A stretch of 17,884 nt of DNA from the NCBI GenBank assembly GCA_938008005.1, contig CALLLZ010000228.1, forward strand, positions 1 to 17,884, in the 5' to 3' direction. This document shows, piece after piece, positions 7,943-16,202 of the stretch. Positions within the stretch are counted from its first letter, which is position 1, and each line of letters starts with the position of its first letter. Both the position numbers and the translations under genes were made by a program. Origin of the DNA: an uncultured Marinicella sp. Its GTDB lineage: Bacteria; Pseudomonadota; Gammaproteobacteria; Xanthomonadales; Marinicellaceae. A model generated the notes under the pieces. The model worked only from the letters and a program-made list of their open reading frames with translations. It had not been told where the DNA came from and made no database searches.

Positions 7943-9084
7943 ATATGAAGAAAAGTTTGATTTTATGTTTTTTGTTGTTACAGTTCATTAAAGTTGAGAG
8001 CAGTAAGGCCAATGTTGTTTCAAAAGAGCACAGTGAACCAGCAGTTACCTTAGGTGAAATATCTTCACTGCAGTCAAATGTGCTAAATAAAACCATCCCA
8101 CTATCAATTCATTTACCTGAGAATTACGATGGTTCCAAGAAAATTTACCCTGTGTTGTATATGTTGGGTTCAGAATACCGAGCTCGGTACGCCATGCTAG
8201 CTTCTACACTGGACTATATGGGAGGTACACAAATACCTGAGATGATACTCATTGGAGTAGACTTCCCTGAAGGGAATAGGGTGTTATTGCCAACAAGAGA
8301 AAATCAAGACACGACAATTCCAGATAATTATATTAATTTCTTCGCGACAGAATTGATACCGTACGTTAATAAAAAATACCGGACTGCTCCGTACAATGTA
8401 CTTTTTGGCGGTTCTAACAGCGGTTTTTTCAGTGTTTACACGTTGCTCAACAAGCCTCTTCTATTTAATGGCTACTTAGCAAGCAGCCCATCCCTTATGC
8501 ATATACCAGAAGTGCTGCAACAAAAAATAAAATCAGGTCCATTAACGGCCCTTAAGAGCAACAGGTTTTTGCACATCATTTATAGTGATGATGATCGTGA
8601 TGATACAACAGAGTCTATTGCTGAATTCTCTCGTGTTATAGCAGATCATAAACCAGAGCGTTTTACCTATAAAGTTGAAAAATTGGTAAACCAGGGTCAT
8701 GTACCAGCGATGGATTTGATCCAGTATCTTCTCGCATTATTCCCTGACTTTAATCCCTATGAAAACTTGGATACGTTGGATCAAGTGACACAACATTTCG
8801 ATATGTTATCAAAACGATACGGATATGAAATTCACCCACCTTTTTCGACCTTTTTTAACTTGGGTGCTGACAAGATAAGGAGTAAGCATTTAGTTGCCGC
8901 AGAAAGAATCTTTCAATATGCCTTACGAGTGTATCCTGATAGTAAGGAATTTTATGCGGGAATAGGGGTTGTGCGCAGAGATCAAGGCCAGCTTGAAAAT
9001 GCTAAAACTATGTTCAAAAAAGCACTGGACATTGATCCAGATTATTCAGCTGCCAAAAGCCTGTTAGAAAGACTCGATAAATAG
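7939..9084 (+). CDS. Exported esterase-D/IroE-like alpha/beta hydrolase with C-terminal TPRs
   Basis: This is a probable periplasmic or secreted serine esterase of the PF00756-type family, related to Fes/IroE-like enzymes; the substrate is not evident. The 381-residue product begins with a signal peptide (MNMKKSLILCFLLLQF, likely cut near SKA|NV). The alpha/beta core spans ~45-270. The nucleophile elbow is GGSNSGFF with Ser159, followed by VYTLLNKPLLFNGYLASSPS, which is typical of this family. The catalytic acid is likely in SDDDRDD (217-222) and the His is probably H254 in NQGHVPAMD. The usual GHSxGG reads GGSNSG, so one elbow glycine is serine. Residues ~303-380 form about two TPR repeats (AERIFQYALRVYPDS, AKTMFKKALDIDPDY), suggesting a protein partner. 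It is the first substantial gene after the TCAG array and faces the regulator. ATG 7945 is an alternative start. Confidence 0.85.
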   Translation: MNMKKSLILCFLLLQFIKVESSKANVVSKEHSEPAVTLGEISSLQSNVLNKTIPLSIHLPENYDGSKKIYPVLYMLGSEYRARYAMLASTLDYMGGTQIPEMILIGVDFPEGNRVLLPTRENQDTTIPDNYINFFATELIPYVNKKYRTAPYNVLFGGSNSGFFSVYTLLNKPLLFNGYLASSPSLMHIPEVLQQKIKSGPLTALKSNRFLHIIYSDDDRDDTTESIAEFSRVIADHKPERFTYKVEKLVNQGHVPAMDLIQYLLALFPDFNPYENLDTLDQVTQHFDMLSKRYGYEIHPPFSTFFNLGADKIRSKHLVAAERIFQYALRVYPDSKEFYAGIGVVRRDQGQLENAKTMFKKALDIDPDYSAAKSLLERLDK

Positions 9085-9105
9085 CATCTGGTGATACCCA
9101 GCAAT

Positions 9106-9135
9106 CAAACACCAAGGGATGCCCATTGGTGTTTG
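9106..9135 (+). repeat. Perfect 10-bp inverted repeat (hairpin) between esterase and serine hydrolase genes
   Basis: CAAACACCAA (9106-9115) and TTGGTGTTTG (9126-9135) are exact inverted copies. Inside the loop, GGG and CCC can pair further around ATG, leaving one bulged A. It starts 21 nt after the esterase stop but has no T-tract, so it is not a classic intrinsic terminator. It may be an attenuator, an mRNA 3'-end stabiliser or a processing site that uncouples the esterase from the downstream genes. Confidence 0.6.
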
Positions 9136-9165
9136 TGCCAGACCTAATTTGAAATAGCAACTCAA

Positions 9166-9171
9166 TATAAT
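9166..9171 (+). promoter_or_regulatory. Consensus -10 box before the first serine hydrolase gene
   Basis: A perfect TATAAT stands 26 bp before the start codon. The nearest -35-like hexamer, TTGAAA (9149-9154), is only 11 bp away, which is too close to act with it. If the box is real the promoter is probably weak or activator-dependent. Chance occurrence in this AT-rich spacer is quite possible. Confidence 0.25.
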
Positions 9172-9197
9172 TCTATGAAACATTATAGGAAATCAAT

Positions 9198-11315
9198 ATG
9201 ACCATCAATTTAAATTTTATGAGCCTGATTATCGTCACGCTATTAAGTGGCTGGACCAGTATGAGTACAGCCGATAACAATTCATCTACTAATAATGATT
9301 TAGCATCTGAGGTTACAGTTGAGCATGGGTATTGGGACAATCGCAATTTGGACTATATTTCGACACCATGGCCAATCAATCAAGATGGTCTTGTTGATAT
9401 CAAGACCATGCCGGTGCTCGATAAAGCTTTTATCTCTACTGCACCTGTGGAAAGAAACGATGGTGTAACTGTAGGTAAATTGGGTATCGATAGTGGTAAT
9501 AAAAGCATGATCGTCAAGTTGGCCCAAGAGATATCTGACGGCTTACACGGAGATTTTGACAGTCTTCTTATCACCCATAAGGGTAAGCTTGTCTTTGAAT
9601 CATATTATTCGCGTGGGCGTCTCAACCTGACCCATCCACAGGCCTCAGCAACGAAAACTTACACAGGTTTTGCGCTTGGTCGTGCAATCCAATTGGGTTA
9701 TCTTACGATGGCAGATTTGAATAAACCCTTGATCAGTTTTCTCAAAGAGCTGGATTCATCAAAATTTGTTGACGGAGCAGAAAAGGTTACTTTGCATCAG
9801 GCCTTGAACATGCGTTCGGGTATCCGGATAATCAATAAAAAAGGGGAAGAGTTCGAAAAATATCGCGATCAATTAAAAGGTCGAAATTTGGTCCAAGCTA
9901 TTTTTGAACAAAGCGATCCTATTACCTCAGAATCACAGCGCTCTTTTTCATATGGGAACTACAGTACTCCCTTGGTGATGCAGGTGATTGACGCTGTTGT
10001 GCCTGGCACCGCCGAAGATTTCATCAAAAATGATCTCCTCGGCAAAATGGGCATAAGTACTTATGAATGGCGGACAGGGCTGGGTGGACTTCCAGCCGGA
10101 GGGTGGAAATCAAGCTTTTCATCAAGAGATATGATGAAGTTTGGCACCTTGGCCATTAACAAAGGCAAATGGAATGGCGAACAGCTCATTCCAGAAGCGT
10201 ATATCGCTAAAGCAATCAGCAGAATTGTCACCACAGATGATGATGTTAAAGTTTTCGGTGGTGGCAAAGATGTGTCTAATCAAGGATATGGTTATTTTTG
10301 GTGGAATGGCGATTTAAAAGTCGGTGATAAAAGCTATTTCAGCACTTCTGCTCAGGGTGGTAGCGGTCAATTTATCATTCTGGTCGAGGCGCTTGAGTTG
10401 GTTATTGTTGCCACTGGTTCCCATAGGGGCAGTGGTGGTAAAAATTTACAGATAGCAGCAGAAAGAATTTTGCCAGCTTTTATAGAAAACGTCAGTCCAA
10501 CGATGAATGTGAGCCAAAATAAATACCCAATCCTTAAAGGTCCATATCTTGGCCAAAAACCACCGGGCTTAACCCCAGAAGTTTTTGCCCCTGATGTTGT
10601 TACTACAAAATATTATGAGTTTAATGGTGTCTTTACACCTGATATGAAAGAGTTTTACCTCATTAGGCAAGGTGGCAAATATGAAAAGCCTAAACTTGTT
10701 GTGTTTCGCCAAAAAAATAATCAATGGTATGAGTCAGTTATATCACCTAGGGCGGGAACTCCCTTTATCTCTCCTGATGGTAAGACCATGCATTTGGGCA
10801 GAAACTATAAAGAACGTATCGGAACGGATTGGTCAGAAAAGAAAAGTCTTGGTTCTCCTTTCAAAGACATGCCGATCATGCGTCTTACGGCTTCAGCTAA
10901 AGGAACGTATTTTTTTGATGAATTCAAACCAGATTTTACCGGAGATATACGCTATTCAAGGTCCGTGAATGGTCAATATCAAGAACCGAAACGGCTCAGT
11001 AAAAAGATTAATGCTGGTAAAAGCTTCCACCCTTTCATCTCACCTGATGAATCTTATCTTATCTTTGATGGGAAAAGAGCAGGGGGATATGGTGGTTCTG
11101 ATCTATATATCAGTTATCGGCAATATGATGGTTCATGGGGTGAAGCGATAAATTTAGGTGACAAAATAAACACAGAAGCTTGGGAAGCCGTTGCAAGTGT
11201 GACGCCGGATGGTAAATATCTGTTCTTCAACAGGAATATGGGAACAGACAAATATGAAAATGTAGATATATTCTGGGTAGATGCACAGATTATTGAAAAT
11301 CTCAGGCCAAATTAA
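9198..11315 (+). CDS. Exported serine hydrolase (class C beta-lactamase fold) fused to PD40 beta-propeller
   Basis: This is a 705-residue periplasmic or surface protein with an N-terminal signal sequence (FMSLIIVTLLSGW). The PF00144-type penicillin-binding/beta-lactamase-like domain covers ~120-430: SxxK as S150-ATK153, YxN as Y252-GN254, and a third box SAQGGSGQ (384-391) in place of KTG or HxG. GWKSSFSSRDMMKFG is also typical of family COG1680. Members include peptidases and esterases, so the substrate cannot be assigned. From GPYLGQKPPGL (448-458) a PD40-type propeller follows (FTPDMKEFYL, ISPDGKTMHLG, ISPDESYLIFDG, VTPDGKYLFFNR) and ends in DIFWVDAQIIENLRP. AGGA (9187-9190) sits 7 nt before the ATG. 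The next gene starts 9 nt after the stop, so these genes form an operon. It is a paralogue of the hydrolase at 12337. Confidence 0.87.
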   Translation: MTINLNFMSLIIVTLLSGWTSMSTADNNSSTNNDLASEVTVEHGYWDNRNLDYISTPWPINQDGLVDIKTMPVLDKAFISTAPVERNDGVTVGKLGIDSGNKSMIVKLAQEISDGLHGDFDSLLITHKGKLVFESYYSRGRLNLTHPQASATKTYTGFALGRAIQLGYLTMADLNKPLISFLKELDSSKFVDGAEKVTLHQALNMRSGIRIINKKGEEFEKYRDQLKGRNLVQAIFEQSDPITSESQRSFSYGNYSTPLVMQVIDAVVPGTAEDFIKNDLLGKMGISTYEWRTGLGGLPAGGWKSSFSSRDMMKFGTLAINKGKWNGEQLIPEAYIAKAISRIVTTDDDVKVFGGGKDVSNQGYGYFWWNGDLKVGDKSYFSTSAQGGSGQFIILVEALELVIVATGSHRGSGGKNLQIAAERILPAFIENVSPTMNVSQNKYPILKGPYLGQKPPGLTPEVFAPDVVTTKYYEFNGVFTPDMKEFYLIRQGGKYEKPKLVVFRQKNNQWYESVISPRAGTPFISPDGKTMHLGRNYKERIGTDWSEKKSLGSPFKDMPIMRLTASAKGTYFFDEFKPDFTGDIRYSRSVNGQYQEPKRLSKKINAGKSFHPFISPDESYLIFDGKRAGGYGGSDLYISYRQYDGSWGEAINLGDKINTEAWEAVASVTPDGKYLFFNRNMGTDKYENVDIFWVDAQIIENLRPN

Positions 11316-11324
11316 GGAAATACC

Positions 11325-12314
11325 ATGAAAAATGCCTTAGCACCAACAACATTATCGCTCACCGCTTTACTTCTAAGTTGTTCAATACATCAACCTGAGA
11401 CGTTCGCTGATATTAGAAAGGATCATGTTACACCAGAGGCCACAGCTTATGATCGTGATGATACCACCTTGAAAATAGTCGCAGAGAAAAGTATAGCTGC
11501 ATTTACTCAAGATAAACCTCCGGTGCTCGAAGGTCCCTATCTTGGACAAGAGTCCCCAGGTCTAAATCCTAAGTCTTTCGCTCCCGGTGTTGTTAATACA
11601 GAATATCGTGAACTTGGAGGTTTCTTTACGCCTGATATGAAAGAGTTTTACCTCGTTAGAGAGGGGGGAGTACATAAAGAGTTTTCACTGGTAGTTTTTA
11701 AAAATAAAAATCATCAATGGCAAGAGTCATTTGTGATGCCCAGAATAGGCAGGCCTATCATCGCTCCAGATGGTAAGACCATGCATTTAGGCAATAAGTA
11801 TATGGAACGTATTGAGAGTGGTTGGTCAGAGGTAAAAAGTTTAGGTCCTGTGTTTGAACGTGAGGACTGGGGCATTATGAGGTTATCAGCTTCAGCAAAA
11901 GGTACATACGTGTTTGATGACTATAAAAACGGCGACGTGATCCGTATATCAACTCTCAAAGACGGAAAACGCCAAGCACCTAAATTAATGGACTCGGTTA
12001 TAAACACAGGCAAATGGACAGCACACCCTTTTATTGCTCCAGATGAAAGTTATCTGATTTGGGACAGTGAGCGCGAAGAGGGTTATGGAAAATCCGATCT
12101 TTATATCAGTTTTAGGCTAAAAGATGATTCATGGGGAACTGCGATTAACCTGGGTGAAAAAATAAATACAGATGCATCGGAAGGTGGCGCATTTGTGACT
12201 GCTGATGGTAAATATTTTTTCTTTACCAGAAATATGAATCCTGACAATTACGAAAATGTAGATATTTTTTGGGTGGATGCGATGCTTCTTAAAAGCCTCA
12301 GACCCCAGTTATAA
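11325..12314 (+). CDS. PD40 beta-propeller putative lipoprotein, apparent deletion derivative of a hydrolase-propeller fusion
   Basis: This 329-residue protein has a signal sequence ending in LLLSC (Cys19), a reasonable lipobox, so it may be lipid-anchored. Residues ~69-329 are a PD40 propeller starting at EGPYLGQESPGL, with FTPDMKEFYLV, IAPDGKTMHLG, IAPDESYLIWDS and the end motif DIFWVDA. No catalytic domain is present. Residues ~47-63 (TLKIVAEKSIAAFTQD) match the end of the serine hydrolase domain of the next gene (TLQIVAERILPAFVQD), and PEATA (38-42) matches that protein's N-terminal region. The intervening hydrolase domain therefore appears to have been lost in frame. AAGGA (11314-11318) overlaps the stop of the previous gene and serves as ribosome site. 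Its central region is nearly identical to the protein at 14490. A binding or scaffold role is inferred. Confidence 0.82.
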   Translation: MKNALAPTTLSLTALLLSCSIHQPETFADIRKDHVTPEATAYDRDDTTLKIVAEKSIAAFTQDKPPVLEGPYLGQESPGLNPKSFAPGVVNTEYRELGGFFTPDMKEFYLVREGGVHKEFSLVVFKNKNHQWQESFVMPRIGRPIIAPDGKTMHLGNKYMERIESGWSEVKSLGPVFEREDWGIMRLSASAKGTYVFDDYKNGDVIRISTLKDGKRQAPKLMDSVINTGKWTAHPFIAPDESYLIWDSEREEGYGKSDLYISFRLKDDSWGTAINLGEKINTDASEGGAFVTADGKYFFFTRNMNPDNYENVDIFWVDAMLLKSLRPQL

Positions 12315-12336
12315 ATCTTATATAGTGAGAAAGTTT

Positions 12337-14415
12337 ATGATCATTAATTTAAAAGTCAAAGGTTTAATCACTGCCTCGTTACTCATTGGTTTTGGTTGTT
12401 TTGCCGAAGACAGTAACAGCCGAGCACCAGAGGCTACAGCTGTAGAATTTGAAGCCCAACTAACAGCAACTACACTGGCGGAAGCCACACTTGCATTTTC
12501 CAATCTTCCTTCTCTTGAAAAAGCTTTTATTGATGCCGCCCCAACAGATAAAAAAGACGGTCTTGTTGTCGGCAAACTAGGTGTCGATGTTGGCAACAAA
12601 GAATTGATTGTTAAGTTTGCTCAGGAAATCGCTGAAGGTCATCACGGTAATTTTGACAGCCTTCTGATCGCTCATGAAGGTAAGCTTATGTTTGAATCTT
12701 ATTATTCACGTGGTCGAATCAATTTACCTCACTTTCAAAAGTCAGTGACTAAAGTTTACATCAGCTTAGCGGTTGGTCGTGCTATTCAGTTGGGTTATTT
12801 AACTATGGCTGATTTGGATCAGCCCTTGATTAACTTTCTCAAAAATATTGACCCATCAAAATTAGTAGCAGGTGTAGAAAAAATCACGCTTCACCAAGCG
12901 ATGACGATGCGTTCTGGTATCCGTTTAAGTGAAGAAAAACGAGAAGAAATAAATAACAACTCAAGCCATTTAAAGGGTCAGCGTCAAGTTCAAGCTTATC
13001 TTGAGAATAGTGCTGCTATTACCGCTGAATCACAGCGTTTTTTATATCAAAACGATCCCATGCTGGTGATGCAAGTCCTTGATGCGGTTGTATCGGGTTC
13101 TGCCCGTGACTTTATTAAAAAAGAACTCATCGATAAAATGGGGATATCAAACTATGGTTGGGAAACTGATGTCAGCGGACTTCCAAAATCTGGAAGTGGC
13201 TCGTACATGACATCTCGAGATATGGTTAAGTGGGGACTTTTGACCGCTAACAAAGGTAAATGGAATGGCGAACAATTGATTCCAGAAGCTTTTATTAACA
13301 AAGCAATCAATAGGATTGTCCGTGACAGCGACGATGAAAATTTCACTGATGATGGCCTGATCAGCAATACCGGTTACGGCTATTTCTGGTGGCAGGCAGA
13401 TATGGAGTACCGTAATAAAAGCTATTTCAGTACATCTGCTCGAGGCGGCGGCGGACAATATATTATTCTGTTCGATGAACTTGATCTGGTGATTGTGGTT
13501 ACTGCCCATGATTACGATTACAGAACTTTGCAAATAGTGGCAGAGAGAATCCTACCAGCGTTTGTTCAAGATGAATTTTCAGGCCTTAAAAGCACTTATT
13601 TTGGCCAAAAAACACCGGGCTTAACTCCCCAATTGTTTGCTCCTGGTGTTATTTCACTCAATGGAAGGTTTGAAAGCGCGATTTCTTTTTCACCTGATTT
13701 AGATGAATTGTATTTTACGGCTTCCTATGAAGGCGAAAAAACAGCCATCTATTTCTCAAAACTGGACGGTGATCAATGGACGCCCATTAAAAAAGCCAAT
13801 TTTACCCGTGGCGGTAAAAATGAAGAAATGCATCCATTCGTCAGCCCTGATGGTCAAAGGGTTTATTTCACCGCTTTGGATAGCAGTTTTTCAGATGAGA
13901 AGATTTGGTACGTTAATCGTTCAGAGGGTGGCTGGAGTGATGCCATACAACTTGATTCCCCCCTCAATGATGACCTGGTGTTTTTTGCAAACCAAGGTAA
14001 AAACGGAGGCCTTTATCATTTCAATTTGTCAAAAATGCAAACGTACTATGCACCTAACAAAAATGGCCAGTTTCCCGAAGCTCACGAAGTTAAACTTGAA
14101 TTGGGTCATCATGCCTTCATTGCACCATCTGAAGATTATTTACTGGTGACTGCTCGAAACAATGAAAATGAAAGTAGAAAAGACAACGACATTTATGTCT
14201 ATTTCAAAAAGCAGGACGGAACATGGATCAAACCCATCAATTTGGGTAGCACCATAAATTCTGACTTTGATGAAAAAGGCCCGAGTATTACCCCGGACGG
14301 TCAATATTTATTTTTTAGCAGAAGCGAAAGAGACACAGAGCCTGGACTGGGAAATATTTATTGGGTCAGTACTGAAGTGATTAATCAATTGCGACCAGCT
14401 GATTTGGGGAAGTAA
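12337..14415 (+). CDS. Second exported serine hydrolase (class C beta-lactamase fold) with a divergent C-terminal propeller
   Basis: The 692-residue product starts at ATG 12337, 22 nt after the previous stop and behind GAGAAAG (12327-12333). An in-frame ATG at 12277 would lie inside the previous gene and precede the signal peptide (LKVKGLITASLLIGFGCFA), so it was rejected. The hydrolase domain (~105-412) has SVTK (S136, K139), YQN (Y237, N239) and SARGGGGQ (367-374), the same three boxes as the paralogue at 9198. Shared stretches include GRAIQLGYLTMADL and NKGKWNGEQLIPEA. The linker GQKTPGLTPQLFAPGV is conserved. The following propeller (VSPDGQRVYFTA, ITPDGQYLFFSR, ending NIYWVSTEVINQLRP) is clearly different from those of the neighbours and closer to ordinary PD40/OmpA-associated repeats. 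Catalytic residues are intact. The substrate is unknown; resistance to beta-lactams should not be inferred. Confidence 0.87.
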   Translation: MIINLKVKGLITASLLIGFGCFAEDSNSRAPEATAVEFEAQLTATTLAEATLAFSNLPSLEKAFIDAAPTDKKDGLVVGKLGVDVGNKELIVKFAQEIAEGHHGNFDSLLIAHEGKLMFESYYSRGRINLPHFQKSVTKVYISLAVGRAIQLGYLTMADLDQPLINFLKNIDPSKLVAGVEKITLHQAMTMRSGIRLSEEKREEINNNSSHLKGQRQVQAYLENSAAITAESQRFLYQNDPMLVMQVLDAVVSGSARDFIKKELIDKMGISNYGWETDVSGLPKSGSGSYMTSRDMVKWGLLTANKGKWNGEQLIPEAFINKAINRIVRDSDDENFTDDGLISNTGYGYFWWQADMEYRNKSYFSTSARGGGGQYIILFDELDLVIVVTAHDYDYRTLQIVAERILPAFVQDEFSGLKSTYFGQKTPGLTPQLFAPGVISLNGRFESAISFSPDLDELYFTASYEGEKTAIYFSKLDGDQWTPIKKANFTRGGKNEEMHPFVSPDGQRVYFTALDSSFSDEKIWYVNRSEGGWSDAIQLDSPLNDDLVFFANQGKNGGLYHFNLSKMQTYYAPNKNGQFPEAHEVKLELGHHAFIAPSEDYLLVTARNNENESRKDNDIYVYFKKQDGTWIKPINLGSTINSDFDEKGPSITPDGQYLFFSRSERDTEPGLGNIYWVSTEVINQLRPADLGK

Positions 14416-14423
14416 AAGAATCG

Positions 14424-14441
14424 GGCCGAATATATTTGGCC
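14424..14441 (+). repeat. Short GGCC hairpin in the spacer before the double-propeller gene
   Basis: GGCCGAA and TTTGGCC pair around a TATA loop, giving seven pairs including one G-U, 9 nt after the hydrolase stop. No T-tract follows, so termination is doubtful. The 74-nt spacer is longer than others in the operon and may separate transcripts or moderate expression of the last gene. Confidence 0.35.
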
Positions 14442-14489
14442 ATAGAACGATAGATTGAGTATTTTTAGATTTAAAAACAGAGGTAAATT

Positions 14490-16202
14490 ATGAAACGAAT
14501 TTATATTTTAAGCATTCTCCTATATTCTTTTTTTACCATGACTTGCAAAAGTGAAACACTGATCGAGTTTCCACTCATGAAAGGTCCTTATATGGGTCAG
14601 AAACCACCAGGTTTGGTGGCAGAGCCCTTTGCACCGGGCATCATCTCCAAAGAGGGTTGGGAGCTTGAAGGCGTATTCGCGCCCGGTATGAAGGAATTTT
14701 ACTTCACCACACGCAACGGCAAAGACGCATCAATCTATGTTATTGGTTTCCGCCAGAAAAATAGTATTTGGAAACAATACACTCAATTTAAGCGGCAGGG
14801 GGAAGTGACATTCTCACCTGATGGTAAACGCATGCATATGGCTGACGGTTATAAAGACCGAGTGGGGGATAAATGGTCAGAGCGCAAGAGCCTTGGGCCC
14901 ATGTTTGATCGTGAGGATTGGGGGATTATGCGTTTGTCAGCTTCAGCAAAAGGTACTTATGTTTTTGACGATTATAAAAGCGGCGACTTAATCCGAATTT
15001 CAACACTTGTGAACGGTAAGCACCAAGAACCAAAACAAATGAGCTCAATAGTCAATACAGGGAAATGGACAGCCCACCCTTTTATCGCTCCAGATGAAAG
15101 CTATCTCATTTGGGACAGCGAGCGTGAAGGTGGTTATGGTGATTCTGACCTGTATATTAGTTTTAAACAAGAGGATGGTTCATGGGGCTCTGCTATCAAT
15201 ATGGGCGACAAGGTCAATTCTGATCAATGGGATGCCTATGCAAGCGTGACCCCTGATGGTAAGTACATATTATTCAATAGAAGGATAGATGATGGCAGTA
15301 ATAATGAAAATATGAATGTTGACATCTACTGGGTCGATGCAAAAATCATTGAGACACTCAGGCCAAAAGCAACAATTTATGAAATTGCTTATTCATCCAA
15401 AGAATCAGGTGATGCTGAGATTTATCTGACTGACAAAAATGCTCAAACCAAAATAAAGTTAACTGATCATCAAGGTAATGATGGTTATGCTGCATGGTCT
15501 CCTGACGGAGAACAAATTGCATCATATGCCTACCATGATGGCAGAAAAACATGGTCTATTCACACCATGAATGCAGATGGAACAAACAGGGAACGATTAA
15601 CGCACGCTAAGAACAAATGGGACAGTGCACCTGCTTGGTCGCCTGATGGCAGAACAATTGCTTTTGGGAGAAGTTATAAGGATACAGAAGGTGTTTGGCA
15701 GGCAGAAATTTGGTCTATGAACTCAGATGGTAGTGAACAGAGGCAAATACCTTTCTTAAGTGGCGGTGGGCCTTATTTTACACCAGATGGCAAAATAGTT
15801 TTTCACGCTCAATTCAAAGACAAAAATAGTGAGATAAGCATAGCTGATGTAGATGGTAGCAACATCATTCATTTGACAAATACGGAAGCTGAGGAATGGC
15901 ACCCTGAAGTTTCACCTAATGGTAAAGAAATCGCTTTTATGTCGGATAGAGATGGCAACCATGAAATTTATACCATGAATATGGATGGTTCAGATCAAAC
16001 ACGTTTGACCTTTAATGAGGTTAGAGATTCTAGCCCAACATGGTCACCTGATGGTTCGCAAATCATGTATTCATCAGAAGATATGGATGGAGAATACCAT
16101 ATCTATGTGATGAATAAAGACGGTTCCTCTTCGAAAAAACTCATACCCAATGCATCTGGACAAGCATGGCTAAAAATAAAAAAAACAGGAATCCGCCCAT
16201 GA
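14490..16202 (+). CDS. Exported double beta-propeller protein (PD40 propeller plus TolB-like propeller)
   Basis: This 570-residue exported protein has no visible catalytic domain. The signal sequence is MKRIYILSILLYSFFTMTC; the cysteine lacks a good lipobox. Residues ~31-292 are the same PD40 propeller as in the genes at 9198 and 11325, from KGPYMGQKPPGL to VDIYWVDAKIIETLRP. Residues ~297-555 are a second, TolB-like propeller with regularly spaced blades: WSPDG at 336 and 383, TPDG at 431, VSPNG at 474 and WSPDG at 518, each followed by strands such as IYTMNMDGSDQTRLT. TolB-type propellers bind peptides and proteins, so a scaffold or ligand-capture role is plausible. CAGAGG (14478-14483) is well placed for the ATG. 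Its stop overlaps the ATG of a 19-codon stub (ATGA). Residues ~142-225 are nearly identical to the lipoprotein at 11325. Confidence 0.84.
   Translation: MKRIYILSILLYSFFTMTCKSETLIEFPLMKGPYMGQKPPGLVAEPFAPGIISKEGWELEGVFAPGMKEFYFTTRNGKDASIYVIGFRQKNSIWKQYTQFKRQGEVTFSPDGKRMHMADGYKDRVGDKWSERKSLGPMFDREDWGIMRLSASAKGTYVFDDYKSGDLIRISTLVNGKHQEPKQMSSIVNTGKWTAHPFIAPDESYLIWDSEREGGYGDSDLYISFKQEDGSWGSAINMGDKVNSDQWDAYASVTPDGKYILFNRRIDDGSNNENMNVDIYWVDAKIIETLRPKATIYEIAYSSKESGDAEIYLTDKNAQTKIKLTDHQGNDGYAAWSPDGEQIASYAYHDGRKTWSIHTMNADGTNRERLTHAKNKWDSAPAWSPDGRTIAFGRSYKDTEGVWQAEIWSMNSDGSEQRQIPFLSGGGPYFTPDGKIVFHAQFKDKNSEISIADVDGSNIIHLTNTEAEEWHPEVSPNGKEIAFMSDRDGNHEIYTMNMDGSDQTRLTFNEVRDSSPTWSPDGSQIMYSSEDMDGEYHIYVMNKDGSSSKKLIPNASGQAWLKIKKTGIRP

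Noticed and set aside
12277..12336. Earlier ATG for the second serine hydrolase
   Set aside because: It sits inside the preceding gene and would bury the signal peptide; ATG 12337 has its own purine-rich ribosome site.
13703..14149. 148-residue plus-strand frame overlapping the second hydrolase
   Set aside because: It lies wholly inside the propeller-coding part of that gene, has no ribosome site and no recognisable domain; it is a shadow.
9198..14415. True beta-lactamases conferring antibiotic resistance
   Set aside because: The fold is shared, but the third motif is not KTG, the proteins carry large propellers, and the family mostly contains peptidases and esterases.
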